Origin: Hymenobacter latericoloratus | GTDB taxonomy: Bacteria; Bacteroidota; Bacteroidia; Cytophagales; Hymenobacteraceae | Assembly (NCBI RefSeq): GCF_014199535.1 | Contig: NZ_JACHNV010000002.1 | Span: 372,001-436,000, forward strand | Reading direction: 5' to 3' | Length of the DNA: 64,000 nucleotides | In this document: piece by piece, positions 25,264 to 34,859 of the stretch | Numbering within the stretch: position 1 is the first letter of the stretch | Layout of the letters: each line of letters starts with the position of its first letter | Program-made: the position numbers and the translations under genes | The notes under the pieces: model-generated | The model's database searches: none | Seen by the model: only the letters and a program-made list of their open reading frames with translations | Told to the model about the DNA's origin: nothing

Positions 25264-27315
25264 ATGATAAATCCGCTGTTTCGTTTTGTGTTGCCGTTGC
25301 TGGCCCTGCTTTTTTCTGCTCCCTCGGGGCTACGCGCCCAGGTAGCATTTGTGCCCGATGAAAATGCCTGGTACGGCGTTATTGCCCGCGGCAGCGGCCG
25401 CTCCCTGGATGTTACCAACGCCTCGACGGAGGCCGGCGCTACCAGTGTGCAGTGGGAGTTTACGCACGCTAACAGCCAGCAGTGGCGCTTTGTACCGGCC
25501 GCTAAGGGCAGCGACTTTTACCGCATTGAGGCCCGGCACAGCGGCAAGTGCCTGACCCTGGAAAAGCCCGATGAAAATGCCGCCATTGTGCAGCGCCCCT
25601 GGACGGGCAGCTTTTACCAGCAGTGGAAGCTGATTCCGGCCGGGCCCATGGGTAGCTTTATGCTGGTGAGCCGCGGCAACGATAAGTGCGCCGCCCTGGC
25701 CGCCGCCGACAAGTTTAATGGTACGCCCGTGGTAGGGCAGCGCATCCTGAACCGGGCCACCCAGCAGTGGAAGCTGTTTAAGCTGCGCCTGAACGTGGAC
25801 ACTACCCAGCTGGGCTTCGGGCTGCCCGCCCCGCTTTCGGCCCTGAACACGCCCAGCGGCAACGAGCTGCAGCCCGTAGTGGCCCCCGATGGCCGCACCC
25901 TCTACTTTGTACGCACCCGCTATGCCGGCAACACGGAAGGCGTTACGGAATCGGGCGACATCTGGACCAGCACCTCCGCGGACGGGGGCCGCACCTGGGG
26001 GCCGGCTACCCGCCTCGATGCCCTGAACACCACCCAGCACAACGGGGTAATGGCCCTCACGAATGACGGAAAAACCCTGCTGGTGCGCGGCCAATATCAG
26101 CGCGACGGCTCTTTCCGCGACGAAGGCCTGAGCCAGGTGCCGCGCGGGGCTACCGGCAAGCAAGCCCTGCCCGTCCCCCTGGATATTGCCAACTACTACT
26201 CCGCCGGGCCGGCCACGTCGTTTTTCATGACCCCCGACGAGAAAATTCTGCTGCTGTCCCTGGAGCGCGGCGACTCCCAGGGCGGTAACGACTTGTACAT
26301 CAGTCGGCCCGGGGCCGATGGCATCTGGAACGAGCCGGTGAGTCTGGGGCCGGTTATTAACTCGCCCGGCTTCGATTTTGCGCCCTGGCTGGCCCCCGAT
26401 GGCAAAACCCTCTACTTCAGCTCCTACGGCCACGCCGGCTACGGCAGCTCCGATATGTTCGTGAGTCAGCGCCTCGATGAAACCTGGACCCGGTGGAGCG
26501 AGCCCCGCAACCTGGGCGCCCCCCTGAATGGGCCCGGCTTCGATGCCTACCTCAGCCTCACGGCCGATGGTAAGCAAGCCTACTACGTGGCCTCTCAAAC
26601 CGCCAACGGCCCCGCCGACCTGTTCCGGACCGTAACCGGGGTAGCGCCCCGCCCCGCCGCGCCCGACTCGGCCCGGCCCGTTGCGCCGGCCGTTTCGCCG
26701 GGCGCGGCGGCCCGCACCCTGCTTGCAGGCCGGACCCTCGATGCCAAAACCCGCCTGCCCCTGGCCACCGAGGTAAAAGCCATTCGGCTGGGCAATGAGC
26801 TGGCCTTCAATGCCACGGCCCGCACCGACGTGGCCGGCGGCGCCTTCCAGCTAACGCTGCCCCCCGGCCGCTACCGCCTGCTGGCTTCCCGCGTGGGCTA
26901 CCTCACGGCCACCGACACCATTACCATGAGTGGCTCGCAGAGCCGGGAGCTGCTGCTGGTACCGGCCGCCGTGGGCTCCAGCCTGGAGCTGCCGACCCTC
27001 ATCTTCGCCCAGGGCAAATACACGCTGCTGCCAGCCTCTTACACCGAGCTGAACCGCCTGGCCCGCACCCTGCAGGACAACCCCACCGTGAACATCCGTC
27101 TGGAAGGCCACACCGACAACCAGGGCCGCGCCGACCTGAACGTGAAGCTCTCGGAGGAGCGGGTGGCCGAGGTGAAGCGCTACCTGGTAAAGCGCGGGGT
27201 ACCGGAAAACCGCATCAGCACCGTGGGCTACGGCGGCAGCAAGCCGCGCGCCGCCAACGACAAGGAGGAAACCCGCAAGCTGAATCGGCGCGTAGAGTTT
27301 ACGATTGTAAAGTAG
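25264..27315 (+). CDS. Outer-membrane OmpA-family protein with ricin-type lectin and PD40 repeats
   Basis: A 683-residue exported protein. After the signal peptide (to about residue 25) comes a ricin B-type beta-trefoil (YGVIARGSGRSLDVTNAS, two QQW-type repeats, residues ~35-170). A beta-propeller with PD40-like blades follows (LQPVVAPDGRTLYFV, DFAPWLAPDGKTLYFSS, residues ~195-450), then a carboxypeptidase-regulatory-like domain (~495-575). The OmpA C-terminal peptidoglycan-binding domain starts near residue 585 with RLEGHTDNQGRADLNVKLSEERV. It should bind the cell wall and carry a lectin at the surface or in the periplasm. The lectin fusion is unusual for PD40/OmpA proteins. Sugar specificity is unknown. 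Confidence 0.88.
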   Translation: MINPLFRFVLPLLALLFSAPSGLRAQVAFVPDENAWYGVIARGSGRSLDVTNASTEAGATSVQWEFTHANSQQWRFVPAAKGSDFYRIEARHSGKCLTLEKPDENAAIVQRPWTGSFYQQWKLIPAGPMGSFMLVSRGNDKCAALAAADKFNGTPVVGQRILNRATQQWKLFKLRLNVDTTQLGFGLPAPLSALNTPSGNELQPVVAPDGRTLYFVRTRYAGNTEGVTESGDIWTSTSADGGRTWGPATRLDALNTTQHNGVMALTNDGKTLLVRGQYQRDGSFRDEGLSQVPRGATGKQALPVPLDIANYYSAGPATSFFMTPDEKILLLSLERGDSQGGNDLYISRPGADGIWNEPVSLGPVINSPGFDFAPWLAPDGKTLYFSSYGHAGYGSSDMFVSQRLDETWTRWSEPRNLGAPLNGPGFDAYLSLTADGKQAYYVASQTANGPADLFRTVTGVAPRPAAPDSARPVAPAVSPGAAARTLLAGRTLDAKTRLPLATEVKAIRLGNELAFNATARTDVAGGAFQLTLPPGRYRLLASRVGYLTATDTITMSGSQSRELLLVPAAVGSSLELPTLIFAQGKYTLLPASYTELNRLARTLQDNPTVNIRLEGHTDNQGRADLNVKLSEERVAEVKRYLVKRGVPENRISTVGYGGSKPRAANDKEETRKLNRRVEFTIVK

Positions 27316-27458
27316 GGTAGCCGGCCTGGTGTGTGCAAAGAGCCTGGTAGCAGCCGAACAGCTCTGCGCTCCTCTGCGAACCGAAGGAAGGCGTTAGCCG
27401 AAACCTCTGCGCCCCCTGCGGGCTAAAACCGTCTGAACAGCCTATTGCACTTAAGGTT

Positions 27459-28379
27459 ATGATGCGCGCTCTTATTCAACACGAAGCTGTATTACCCAAC
27501 CTGCCTTCGGCCTCCGGGGTAGAGGTAGTGGGCACCGTGGCCTACGTCATCGGGGATGATGCGCCCTACCTCTACCAGCTGGATGCGGCCACCCTGGCCG
27601 CCGGGGAGCCCACCCGTCTCTTCGAAACGGCCCATTTCAGCAGCGGCCGCATTCCGAAGGAGCTTAAGCTGGATCTGGAATGCCTGACGGCCCTCACCAT
27701 GGCCACCGGTGAAACCGGCCTGCTCGTGCTGGGCTCGGGCGCTACGGCGGCGCGGGAACAGGGCTTTTGGGTGCCCTTGCCCAAGGGCAGCCCGGGGGTA
27801 GGGGCGGTGTACCCCGTGTCGCTGAGCGGGGTGTACGCGGCCCTGCGCGCTTTGCTACCCCCCGGCATCGTCCTGAACCTGGAGGCTGCTGCGGCCACGG
27901 CTACCGAGCTGCTGCTGTTTCAGCGCACGGTAGGCGCCGCTACCGGTAACCTGCTGTTTCGCCTGCCCCTAGCCGCTACCCTCGACTACCTGCACCACCG
28001 CACCTCCCAAGTACCGCCCGTGCAGCAGCAACTCTTTGAGCTGCCGATTATTGATGGCAAGCCCGCCGGCTTTTCCGGAGCCACCTGGTTTGATGACACC
28101 CTTTTCGTGACGGCTTCGGTGGAAGATACCCAGGATGCGGTGCTGGATGGGGCCGTGCTGGGCTCGTTTGTGGGTGTGCTGGAACTGGCGAAACCCTCCG
28201 ATAAAGTGCTGCCAGTGCGGCTGGCCCGGTTGGAGCTGCCCGGCGGCAAGCCCTACCGGGGCAAAGTAGAAAGCGTGGCCGTGCGCCGCAAATCGGGGCC
28301 CAAAGGCTACGAGCTGCTGCTGGTGACCGACGATGATGCCGGCGGCTCCACGGCCGTAACAGTAGCGCTTCAGCTATAA
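27459..28379 (+). CDS. Predicted beta-propeller protein of unknown function (possibly DUF6929)
   Basis: A 306-residue protein without a signal peptide, made of recurring short beta-strand repeats (GVEVVGTVAYVIGDDAPYLYQLD, LTALTMATGETGLLVLGSG, YELLLVTDDDAGG). The FSGATWFDDTLFVTASVEDTQ stretch is typical of the cytosolic propeller proteins I associate with DUF6929. No catalytic residues can be picked out. Strong hairpins follow, so it appears monocistronic. Confidence 0.6.
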   Translation: MMRALIQHEAVLPNLPSASGVEVVGTVAYVIGDDAPYLYQLDAATLAAGEPTRLFETAHFSSGRIPKELKLDLECLTALTMATGETGLLVLGSGATAAREQGFWVPLPKGSPGVGAVYPVSLSGVYAALRALLPPGIVLNLEAAAATATELLLFQRTVGAATGNLLFRLPLAATLDYLHHRTSQVPPVQQQLFELPIIDGKPAGFSGATWFDDTLFVTASVEDTQDAVLDGAVLGSFVGVLELAKPSDKVLPVRLARLELPGGKPYRGKVESVAVRRKSGPKGYELLLVTDDDAGGSTAVTVALQL

Positions 28380-28430
28380 GCAGCGGGTAACTGCTTGTTG
28401 TACAGTTTTTAGGGGGTAGGCAACCGGTAC

Positions 28431-28491
28431 GAATAAAAACGCATCCGGCCATCTTGGAAGTCATTCCGGGTGGCCGGATGCGTTTTTATTC
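28431..28491 (+). terminator. Long perfect hairpin terminator directly before the DUF2723 gene
   Basis: The arms GAATAAAAACGCATCCGGCCA (21 bases) and its exact complement enclose a 19-base loop. The right arm ends GCGTTTTTATTC. It is self-complementary enough to work in both directions. It ends 20 bases before the next start codon, leaving little room for a separate promoter. Confidence 0.85.
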
Positions 28492-28510
28492 ACCCTTACC
28501 CTCGTGCTGT

Positions 28511-31504
28511 ATGCCGTTTTCCCGATTGAAACAACTACTGGGCGGAGCCCTGTTTCTGCTGTCCCTGGGCGTGTATGGGGCTACTCTGGAGCCCACGGCC
28601 TCGTTCTGGGACTGCGGCGAGTTTACGGCCAGCGCCTACAAGCTGCTGGTGCCCCACCCGCCGGGTGCTCCGCTCTACTTGCTTATCGCCCGCTTGGCGT
28701 CCCTGCTGTCCTTCGGCGACGTGACGCGGGTAGCGGTGCTGGTGAACCTGGTGTCGGCGGTGGCCAGTGCCGCTACGGTAGCGCTGTTGTTCGGCATCAT
28801 TACCCACCTGGCCGAAAAGCTGGTGCCGCCCGCCCCGGAAGCCGGGCTGCCGCAAGGAGCTGCGGCGGGGTTGGTGCTGGGCAGTGGGGTAGTGGGCGCC
28901 CTGGCCTTTGCCTTCTCCGATTCGTTCTGGTTTAACGCCGTAGAGGCCGAGGTCTATGCCCTGTCCACCCTGGGTACGGCGCTGGTAGTGTGGCTGATGC
29001 TGCAGTGGGAAAAGCGGGCCACTACCCCGGGCGCCGACCGGTGGCTGATTCTGATTGCCTACGTAATTGGGCTGGGCATTGGGGTGCACCTGCTCAACCT
29101 GCTGGCCATTCCGGTGCTGTGCCTGGTGTGGTATTTCCGCTGCTCCGGTCAGCCCACCGGGCGCGGTGTTCTGCTGGCTCTGCTGGGTGGCAGCGGGCTG
29201 GTGCTGGTGGTGCTGGAAGGCATTATTCCGGGCCTGCCTACCCTGGCCGGGGCCAGTGAAGTATTCTTCGTGAATACGTTTGGGCTGCCCTATAATACCG
29301 GGCTGGTACTGTTTCTGGTGGGGTTTGGCGGGCTGTTGCTGCTGGGCTTCCGGTTTGCCTACCGCACCGGCCGAGCCGGGCTGCACACGACCCTGCTGGC
29401 CCTGGTGTTCGTGCTGATGGGTTACTCCTGCTACCTGATCGTGCCCATCCGCAGCTCCTTCAACCCCACCATCAATGAAAACGCGCCCAACGAGGTGCTG
29501 TCTTTTGTGAGCTACCTGCGGCGCGAGCAGTATGGCAACCGGCCCCTGCTCTACGGCCCTCACCTGTTTGCCCAGCCCACGGCCCAGGAAGAGGGTGCCC
29601 CGCGCTATACCCGCCAGCAGGGCCGCTACGTCATCACCGACCACCGCCCCGAGCTGCGCTACCCCTCGGCCGACAACGTGCTGCTGCCCCGCCTGTACGG
29701 CGGGCCCGCCGGCACTACCCCGGAGCTGGTGCGCCAGTACCGCAAGTGGGTGACGGATTTGCAGGAAGGCCGCAAGCCCACCATGAGCCAGAACCTGAGC
29801 TTTCTGTTCACGTATCAGCTGGGCCATATGTTCTGGCGCTATTTCGGCTGGAATTTTATCGGGCGGGAAAGCGACGTGCAGCACGCCGGCGTGCTGTGGC
29901 CCTGGGACGCTACCCAGGCCGTGCCCGCCAGCGTGGCCGAAAACCGCGGCCGTAACGCTCTGCTGGCCCTGCCGTTTCTGTTGGGGGTAGGGGGCCTGAT
30001 CTGGCAGCTGCGCCGAAGCCGGCGGCAGGCCTTGGTAGTAGGGCTGCTGTTTGTGCTGACGGGTCTGGCCATTGTGTTCTACCTCAACCAGCCGCCCCAG
30101 GAGCCCCGCGAGCGGGACTACACCTTTGCCGGGGCCACGCTGGCCTTCTGCATCTGGATTGGCCTGGGCGTGCCGGCCTTGCACGCGGCCCTCAGCCGGC
30201 TGCTTTCCGCCGCGCGGCTCCGGGTAGCCCTGGCCACGGCTCTGGGGCTGGCGGTGCCGGCCCTGATGGCCGCGGAAGGCTGGGACGACCACAACCGCAC
30301 CGGTCGCTTCAGCTCCGTGGATTACGCCAAAAACGTGCTGAATACGCTGGCCCCGAATGCCATTCTCATCACCGAAGGCGACAACGACACCTTTCCGCTC
30401 TGGTACGCCCAGGAAGTGGAGGGCGTACGGCCCGATGTGCGGGTGCTGGTAGCCGGCTACCTCAACACCGACTGGTACGTGGAGCAGCTGCGCCAGCGCA
30501 GCTACCAGTCGGCGCCGCTGCCTTTGTCCCTCAGCCCCGCCCGCTACCGCCAGGGCACCAATGATTATCTGCCCTTGGTGGAAAATCCGGCCGTGCGGGA
30601 GCTGAACGTGCGCGAGTTTGTGCAGCTGGTGGAGCAGAACAGCCCCCTGCTGCAGGTTAGCTACGCCGGCGGCTCCAAAACCCTGCTTTCCTACCCCACC
30701 AACCGCCTTGTACTACCCATTGATACGGCCACCGTACGCCGCAGCGGCATGGTACCCACCGAGCGGCTGGGGCAGGTGGTGCCCCGCATGGAGTGGGAAG
30801 TGAAAGGAGGGGTCCTGGAGAAAAAAGACCTGGCCCTGCTGGATGTCTTGACCTCCAACAACTGGCAGCGGCCCCTGTACTTTGCCAATACCACCAGCCC
30901 GGCCAGCCGCCTGGGCCTGGAGCCCTACCTGCAGCTGGAGGGGTTGGCGTGTCGGGTGCTGCCCTGCCGGGCCCCCGCCGTGCGCCAGCCGGAGGTGCGC
31001 CTGCCCGAAGAAGGCGTAGTAGCCCAAGACCTCCTCTATGATTCCCTGATGCGCAAGTACAGCTACCGCAACCTCAACAACCCGCGGGTGTACTACGATG
31101 AAAACCAGCGCTTCACCCTGGCCGCCTACCGCCAGCAGTTTGCCCGCCTGGCCCGCGCCTACGTGGAGGCCGGCAACCCGGCCCGCGCCCGCCAGGTGCT
31201 GCGCAAATGCCTTGCCGTGCTGCCCGATACGGCCCTGCCCTACGATGCCTACACCCCCGACCTGGTGCCTTCCCTGGTGGCAGTAGGCGAAACCCGGCGG
31301 GCCCGCGAAATCATGGACACGCTCACTACCCGCACTACCCGGCACCTGGCCTACTACGCCGCCCGCCCCGATGCCGCCCTCTTCGAGCGGGAAATTGCCC
31401 TGCAGCTCTTCACGCTCCAGCACCTGTACCTGGCCGCCACCGACACCAACGACACCGCCCGCGCCCACCAGCTGGCCGGTGTGCTGCAGCAGTACGGGGG
31501 GTAG
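28511..31504 (+). CDS. DUF2723 integral membrane protein (GT-C/PMT-like)
   Basis: A 997-residue membrane protein. The N-terminal half has about twelve hydrophobic helices and the DUF2723 signature: LEPTASFWDCGEFTASAYKL (residues ~25-44), then PHPPGAPLYLL. The acidic residues in the first loop and the overall plan match GT-C glycosyltransferases, such as protein O-mannosyltransferases. The C-terminal half is soluble with tetratricopeptide-like helices (RLARAYVEAGNPARARQVLRKCL). Bacteroidota members are thought to take part in O-glycosylation of exported proteins; here that is inference. The ATG at 28511 was chosen as the family start (MPFSRLKQL). A palindromic repeat follows three bases after the stop. 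Confidence 0.88.
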   Translation: MPFSRLKQLLGGALFLLSLGVYGATLEPTASFWDCGEFTASAYKLLVPHPPGAPLYLLIARLASLLSFGDVTRVAVLVNLVSAVASAATVALLFGIITHLAEKLVPPAPEAGLPQGAAAGLVLGSGVVGALAFAFSDSFWFNAVEAEVYALSTLGTALVVWLMLQWEKRATTPGADRWLILIAYVIGLGIGVHLLNLLAIPVLCLVWYFRCSGQPTGRGVLLALLGGSGLVLVVLEGIIPGLPTLAGASEVFFVNTFGLPYNTGLVLFLVGFGGLLLLGFRFAYRTGRAGLHTTLLALVFVLMGYSCYLIVPIRSSFNPTINENAPNEVLSFVSYLRREQYGNRPLLYGPHLFAQPTAQEEGAPRYTRQQGRYVITDHRPELRYPSADNVLLPRLYGGPAGTTPELVRQYRKWVTDLQEGRKPTMSQNLSFLFTYQLGHMFWRYFGWNFIGRESDVQHAGVLWPWDATQAVPASVAENRGRNALLALPFLLGVGGLIWQLRRSRRQALVVGLLFVLTGLAIVFYLNQPPQEPRERDYTFAGATLAFCIWIGLGVPALHAALSRLLSAARLRVALATALGLAVPALMAAEGWDDHNRTGRFSSVDYAKNVLNTLAPNAILITEGDNDTFPLWYAQEVEGVRPDVRVLVAGYLNTDWYVEQLRQRSYQSAPLPLSLSPARYRQGTNDYLPLVENPAVRELNVREFVQLVEQNSPLLQVSYAGGSKTLLSYPTNRLVLPIDTATVRRSGMVPTERLGQVVPRMEWEVKGGVLEKKDLALLDVLTSNNWQRPLYFANTTSPASRLGLEPYLQLEGLACRVLPCRAPAVRQPEVRLPEEGVVAQDLLYDSLMRKYSYRNLNNPRVYYDENQRFTLAAYRQQFARLARAYVEAGNPARARQVLRKCLAVLPDTALPYDAYTPDLVPSLVAVGETRRAREIMDTLTTRTTRHLAYYAARPDAALFEREIALQLFTLQHLYLAATDTNDTARAHQLAGVLQQYGG

Positions 31505-31507
31505 CCA

Positions 31508-31586
31508 GAGTGCCCTCCTGGCGCAGGAGAAATCTGGGTTTATCTGCTGAATAGTGACCCCAGATTCTTCCTGCGTCGGAATGACC
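31508..31586. repeat. Intergenic palindromic repeat, copy 4
   Basis: Arms around GCGCAGGAGAAATCTGGGT and its imperfect complement further right, ending CGGAATGACC. It begins three bases behind the DUF2723 stop. Confidence 0.7.
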
Positions 31587-31776
31587 GGTTTTTATGATTT
31601 CTTCCTGAAAATTGCGCCTGTTGTAGTTCGGCGCCGCCTTTGCATGAGGCTGTTGCTTCTTGCCTCGTCTGCTTTCCGCACCCGAATAAAGTTGAGTAAA
31701 GGCCAGGTTGTCAGGAATCAAGCGCGGCAGAAAAGTGTTCGGGAGGCAGACTGTATTGGTTTGATTTTCCTGCCTC

Positions 31777-32055
31777 ATGATCTTGTTCCACACCCGTTTT
31801 CTCTACCCCGTCAGTGCCGTGAAACTGCAGGAGCAGCAGGGGCTGCTACCCGCCGAGTTTCTGCAAACCATTCAGCTGTTGCAGCCCTTCCTGGAAAAGG
31901 AAAAGGCCTACGGCGACGTCTGCACCACGCAGGTTACCTCGCCCCGCGGCCGGGAGCTGGTGGTGCACTACCGCAAAACCTACTCACCCGAAAACGGCTT
32001 CGTGGTCGAAATTCTGGACGCTGAAGTAGTACAGCCGCTGGCCAAGGCTGCCTAA
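31777..32055 (+). CDS. Small protein of unknown function
   Basis: A 92-residue protein (MILFHTRFLYPVSAVKLQEQQG...) with an amphipathic middle (LQTIQLLQPFLEKEKAYGD) and no signal peptide. The coding density and GC bias fit a real gene. It is followed by a strong bidirectional terminator. Nothing can be said about function. Confidence 0.5.
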   Translation: MILFHTRFLYPVSAVKLQEQQGLLPAEFLQTIQLLQPFLEKEKAYGDVCTTQVTSPRGRELVVHYRKTYSPENGFVVEILDAEVVQPLAKAA

Positions 32056-32089
32056 CAGGGCCCTATCCTTTCCTGCGCCTGAAATATGC

Positions 32090-32123
32090 AAAAACGCCCG
32101 GCTCAGCTCAGCCGGGCGTTTTT
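32090..32123. terminator. Bidirectional rho-independent terminator
   Basis: A 14-bp perfect stem (AAAAACGCCCGGCT and complement) with a 6-base loop, T/A-rich on both sides, between convergent genes. Confidence 0.92.
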
Positions 32124-32137
32124 GTGTGGCTTCCACA

Positions 32138-33196
32138 TCAGACGCCGCGTCGCCAGATAAAGCCATCCAGCACGTAGTGCGTGGCCTGGGGCAGGGCCAG
32201 CAGCGGCACCAGCAAACTCAGCCCCAAAGAGTCCGTGACGGCGGGCAGCTGCTGAAACCACCCGAACACCGGGGCGTGCTCCCGCCACACGAGCCCATCC
32301 CAGATGCCTTCCTCCAGGTAGGCCAGCCCGGCCAGCAGCCCCAGAAACAAGCCTACCCCGTAGCGGCCCTGCCACCAAGCGCGGCCGGAAGGCTCCGACG
32401 ACGGGGTGGGGGTAGGCTGGCTGGTCGTCCAGATCAGGGCCAGGTAGGGAATGCCGTGGGCTACCACGTTGAGCAGCGTAAAGGCCAGGTCGCCGTTGAA
32501 CAGCACAATGCCCACGTACCACGAAGCCGCCGTACCCAGCACCAGCAGGTTGCGCGGCAGGTTCAGGTGGCGCGTGCGGTGCCATTGGCGCGTTTCTTTG
32601 AGCAGATACAAGCTCAATACACCCACGTAGAGAACCGTCAGCAGCAGGCGGCCCAGCGGCCAGTCGTGCTGCACAAAGTCGCCATCCACAAACCAGTTGA
32701 AGTTGCGGGGCGGGGCCAGATGCCACCAGAGCAACGGGTAGAGGGTAGCGGCGTAAATCACTATCTGGTCTAGCAGGCGGTGGGCGGCCGGGATGGTTTC
32801 CTGGCGGCCGTACAAACGCAGAAACCCGTATTGCTGCCGAATAAAATGAAACACGGCCGCGTAGGCCAGCACCCGCCAAAACCACAGGCTACCCGCGTAG
32901 TGCAGCGCCACTCCGGCCGCGTAGCAGCCCAGGGGCACTACCCACAGCAGCGTCCGGAACCGCCGCCGCCGCACTGGGTCAAGGTACGTGCGAAACAAGG
33001 TGCTGTACACGTGGGCCACATCAATGAGCACGACCAAGCCCACCCAGGCTAGCACCGGCATCTGGCCCGAGGTGCGGTAGGCCGGCGGCAGCCCAGCTAC
33101 CACCAGCAGCGCCAGAAACGGCGGACCCAGCACCCAGAGCCCATCAAATCCTGCCGAGCGAATCCAGGGCTGGCGAAAAAGGACAGTAGTGGGCAT
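32138..33196 (-). CDS. Integral membrane protein of unknown function
   Basis: A 352-residue protein with about eight to nine hydrophobic segments. His-containing motifs recur in and near the helices: DVAHVYSTLFRTYLDP (helix 2), VFHFIRQQYGFLRLYG, NVVAHGIPYLALIW and a terminal ATHYVLDGFIWR. Conserved His in several helices suggests haem or metal binding, but I do not recognise a named family. It has a plain ATG start at 33196 and converges on the small gene at 31777. Confidence 0.7.
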   Translation of the reverse strand: MPTTVLFRQPWIRSAGFDGLWVLGPPFLALLVVAGLPPAYRTSGQMPVLAWVGLVVLIDVAHVYSTLFRTYLDPVRRRRFRTLLWVVPLGCYAAGVALHYAGSLWFWRVLAYAAVFHFIRQQYGFLRLYGRQETIPAAHRLLDQIVIYAATLYPLLWWHLAPPRNFNWFVDGDFVQHDWPLGRLLLTVLYVGVLSLYLLKETRQWHRTRHLNLPRNLLVLGTAASWYVGIVLFNGDLAFTLLNVVAHGIPYLALIWTTSQPTPTPSSEPSGRAWWQGRYGVGLFLGLLAGLAYLEEGIWDGLVWREHAPVFGWFQQLPAVTDSLGLSLLVPLLALPQATHYVLDGFIWRRGV

Positions 33197-33276
33197 GCGT
33201 TGATGGGTAGAAGAAGTAGCCGAAAGTAGCGCTTTGGCGGTTGTGCTGTATTCTCAAGGCCGCTTTCCTAGTGTGC

Positions 33277-34554
33277 TTACTTTTTGATTTCTGGCTGATA
33301 AACTACCAGTTGGTTATCGGCCTGCAGCCACGTAATAACATGGGGCCGCGGCTGCATACGACGGACGCCCTGCTGTCCTGAGTCATGCCAGGTTTCGCCA
33401 TGGTCACGCGTTTCAAACACGTTGCCGCTTTCTGTCAGGGCGTAGCCCATTGGCGTGTTCGGCACGAATGCCACTTGCCTTACACTTGCCCCTGGAGCTA
33501 CTGATACGGGCACCCAACGACCAGCATGGAAGCGCAGTAAGCGTTTGGTAGGTAGGATGGTATGCTTTAACGCACCCTTGCTCAGATACGGCTTTCGGTT
33601 GTCTAAGCTGACCCAAAGCTCTCCGGTTTCCGATTGCGCCAGCGAGTGTACGTCCACTGTGTCGGGTACATCAATGAGCTTACCCTTAGGCTTTAGCGTG
33701 ATTGGAAGAGCATAAATATTCCCATTTGTAGCGCTAAGAACTGAGCTTGGGATAGTAGGCATTCGGTCACTGCCATACATGTAGAGCGCTGAGTCCCGTT
33801 GGGAAATGAAAAATCCCTTGATGCCACGACTCGCTCTCAGGCCATATGGGTGTTCTGCCAGATTAGCAGCCAACTGCGGGGTTAAAGTTGGATCGGAGCC
33901 GTAAATCCATACGTCGCCATCGGCATGCATTGGGATAACACCGGCTTCTTCCCGGGCGTACGTGCCTACGAAGAAGTTTTGTCCTAGCGCCGTTAAAGCC
34001 GTCACGAAGAAGTTGCTGGGCACCTCATGAGTCTGCCAGTGGCTGCCTTCATCCTGCGTTATGGCAATGAAGGACTTTTGGCCCTTATTGCCTACGTAGT
34101 GATGGAAAGCTGAATGGCTGAGAGGATTATGGCTCAAGAAATGCGTGTAGGAAGAGGTAGGATCGGCCGTACGGTATTGCTGCCAAGAGGCAGCACAGGA
34201 AACCAACAGGCCGCAACCTACTATCAGACAACTCGCGTACGCAGCCAAGAGCCTAATGGGCCCTCGTCGGTTTTGCCATACCCAACACAAAAGGAGAAGA
34301 AGGCCTACTACGCCGAAGGAGCCCTGTTGTGGAGCCGCTTTTACGGTCTGGGCATTGCCAGCAATAGCACCGTGGGTGGCATCAATGAAATGGAAATGAG
34401 AGATAATAAAGTCACGCGGCGTTTCCATTAGGAACGTCTTGTTTCCAGAAAAGCGGTAAAGCCGCCCGGTGTGCGTCAGCACAAAGCCAGAAGAGTCTGA
34501 TATAAATTGGAGGTCTTGAATAGGTGGTAAGTGATTGAGCGCAATTGTTCTCAT
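33277..34554 (-). CDS. Photosynthesis-assembly/YCF48-like repeat protein with one membrane region
   Basis: A 425-residue protein. The N-terminal part contains sialidase/YCF48-like beta-propeller pieces (DLQFISDSSGFVLTHTGRLYRF). About 40 hydrophobic residues follow (VVGLLLLLCWVW, LIVGCGLLVSCAA) at roughly residues 80-120, and further propeller repeats (SFIAITQDEGSHWQTHEVP, NVFETRDHGETWHDSG) fill the rest. The HxGETW/EGSHW repeat units are typical of the sialidase-like BNR/YCF48 class. Membrane topology is uncertain. The ATG at 34554 is preferred over a TTG two codons upstream. Base composition is slightly lower in GC than the neighbours. Confidence 0.6.
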   Translation of the reverse strand: MRTIALNHLPPIQDLQFISDSSGFVLTHTGRLYRFSGNKTFLMETPRDFIISHFHFIDATHGAIAGNAQTVKAAPQQGSFGVVGLLLLLCWVWQNRRGPIRLLAAYASCLIVGCGLLVSCAASWQQYRTADPTSSYTHFLSHNPLSHSAFHHYVGNKGQKSFIAITQDEGSHWQTHEVPSNFFVTALTALGQNFFVGTYAREEAGVIPMHADGDVWIYGSDPTLTPQLAANLAEHPYGLRASRGIKGFFISQRDSALYMYGSDRMPTIPSSVLSATNGNIYALPITLKPKGKLIDVPDTVDVHSLAQSETGELWVSLDNRKPYLSKGALKHTILPTKRLLRFHAGRWVPVSVAPGASVRQVAFVPNTPMGYALTESGNVFETRDHGETWHDSGQQGVRRMQPRPHVITWLQADNQLVVYQPEIKK

Positions 34555-34859
34555 GCACAATGATCAGGCTTATTTTTACGATGCTACTCAGAAGTAACCT
34601 AGCTTACCAGAGATGCTAAGGTTGAACGCAACCTTCCATTGGGTAATTGCCTAGCCACTTGACAAAAGGCCCTGAATCAGATAAGGAAGTCAACCGATTA
34701 ACTTGGGAATCCTATTGGCTTTTGTTTTTCAAGCAATAAGATAATGCTACTCCCTGCCACGTAAGCCACAATGTCCAGCCACTCAAAACCGCTGCCCAGG
34801 ATTAGGTTTGCTATAAGTGAATCTTGTAATCCTAGTCACTGGATAAAATGGATGTATTC

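Noticed and set aside
28535..30292. 585-codon reading frame on the minus strand opposite DUF2723
   Set aside because: Antisense to a clear membrane protein gene; the translation is Gln/His/Gly-rich and has no domain logic, a by-product of high GC.
34561..34859. Small gene in the low-GC gap before the flavin oxidoreductase
   Set aside because: Frames are short and antisense to or continuous with flanking genes; nothing coding-like is seen.
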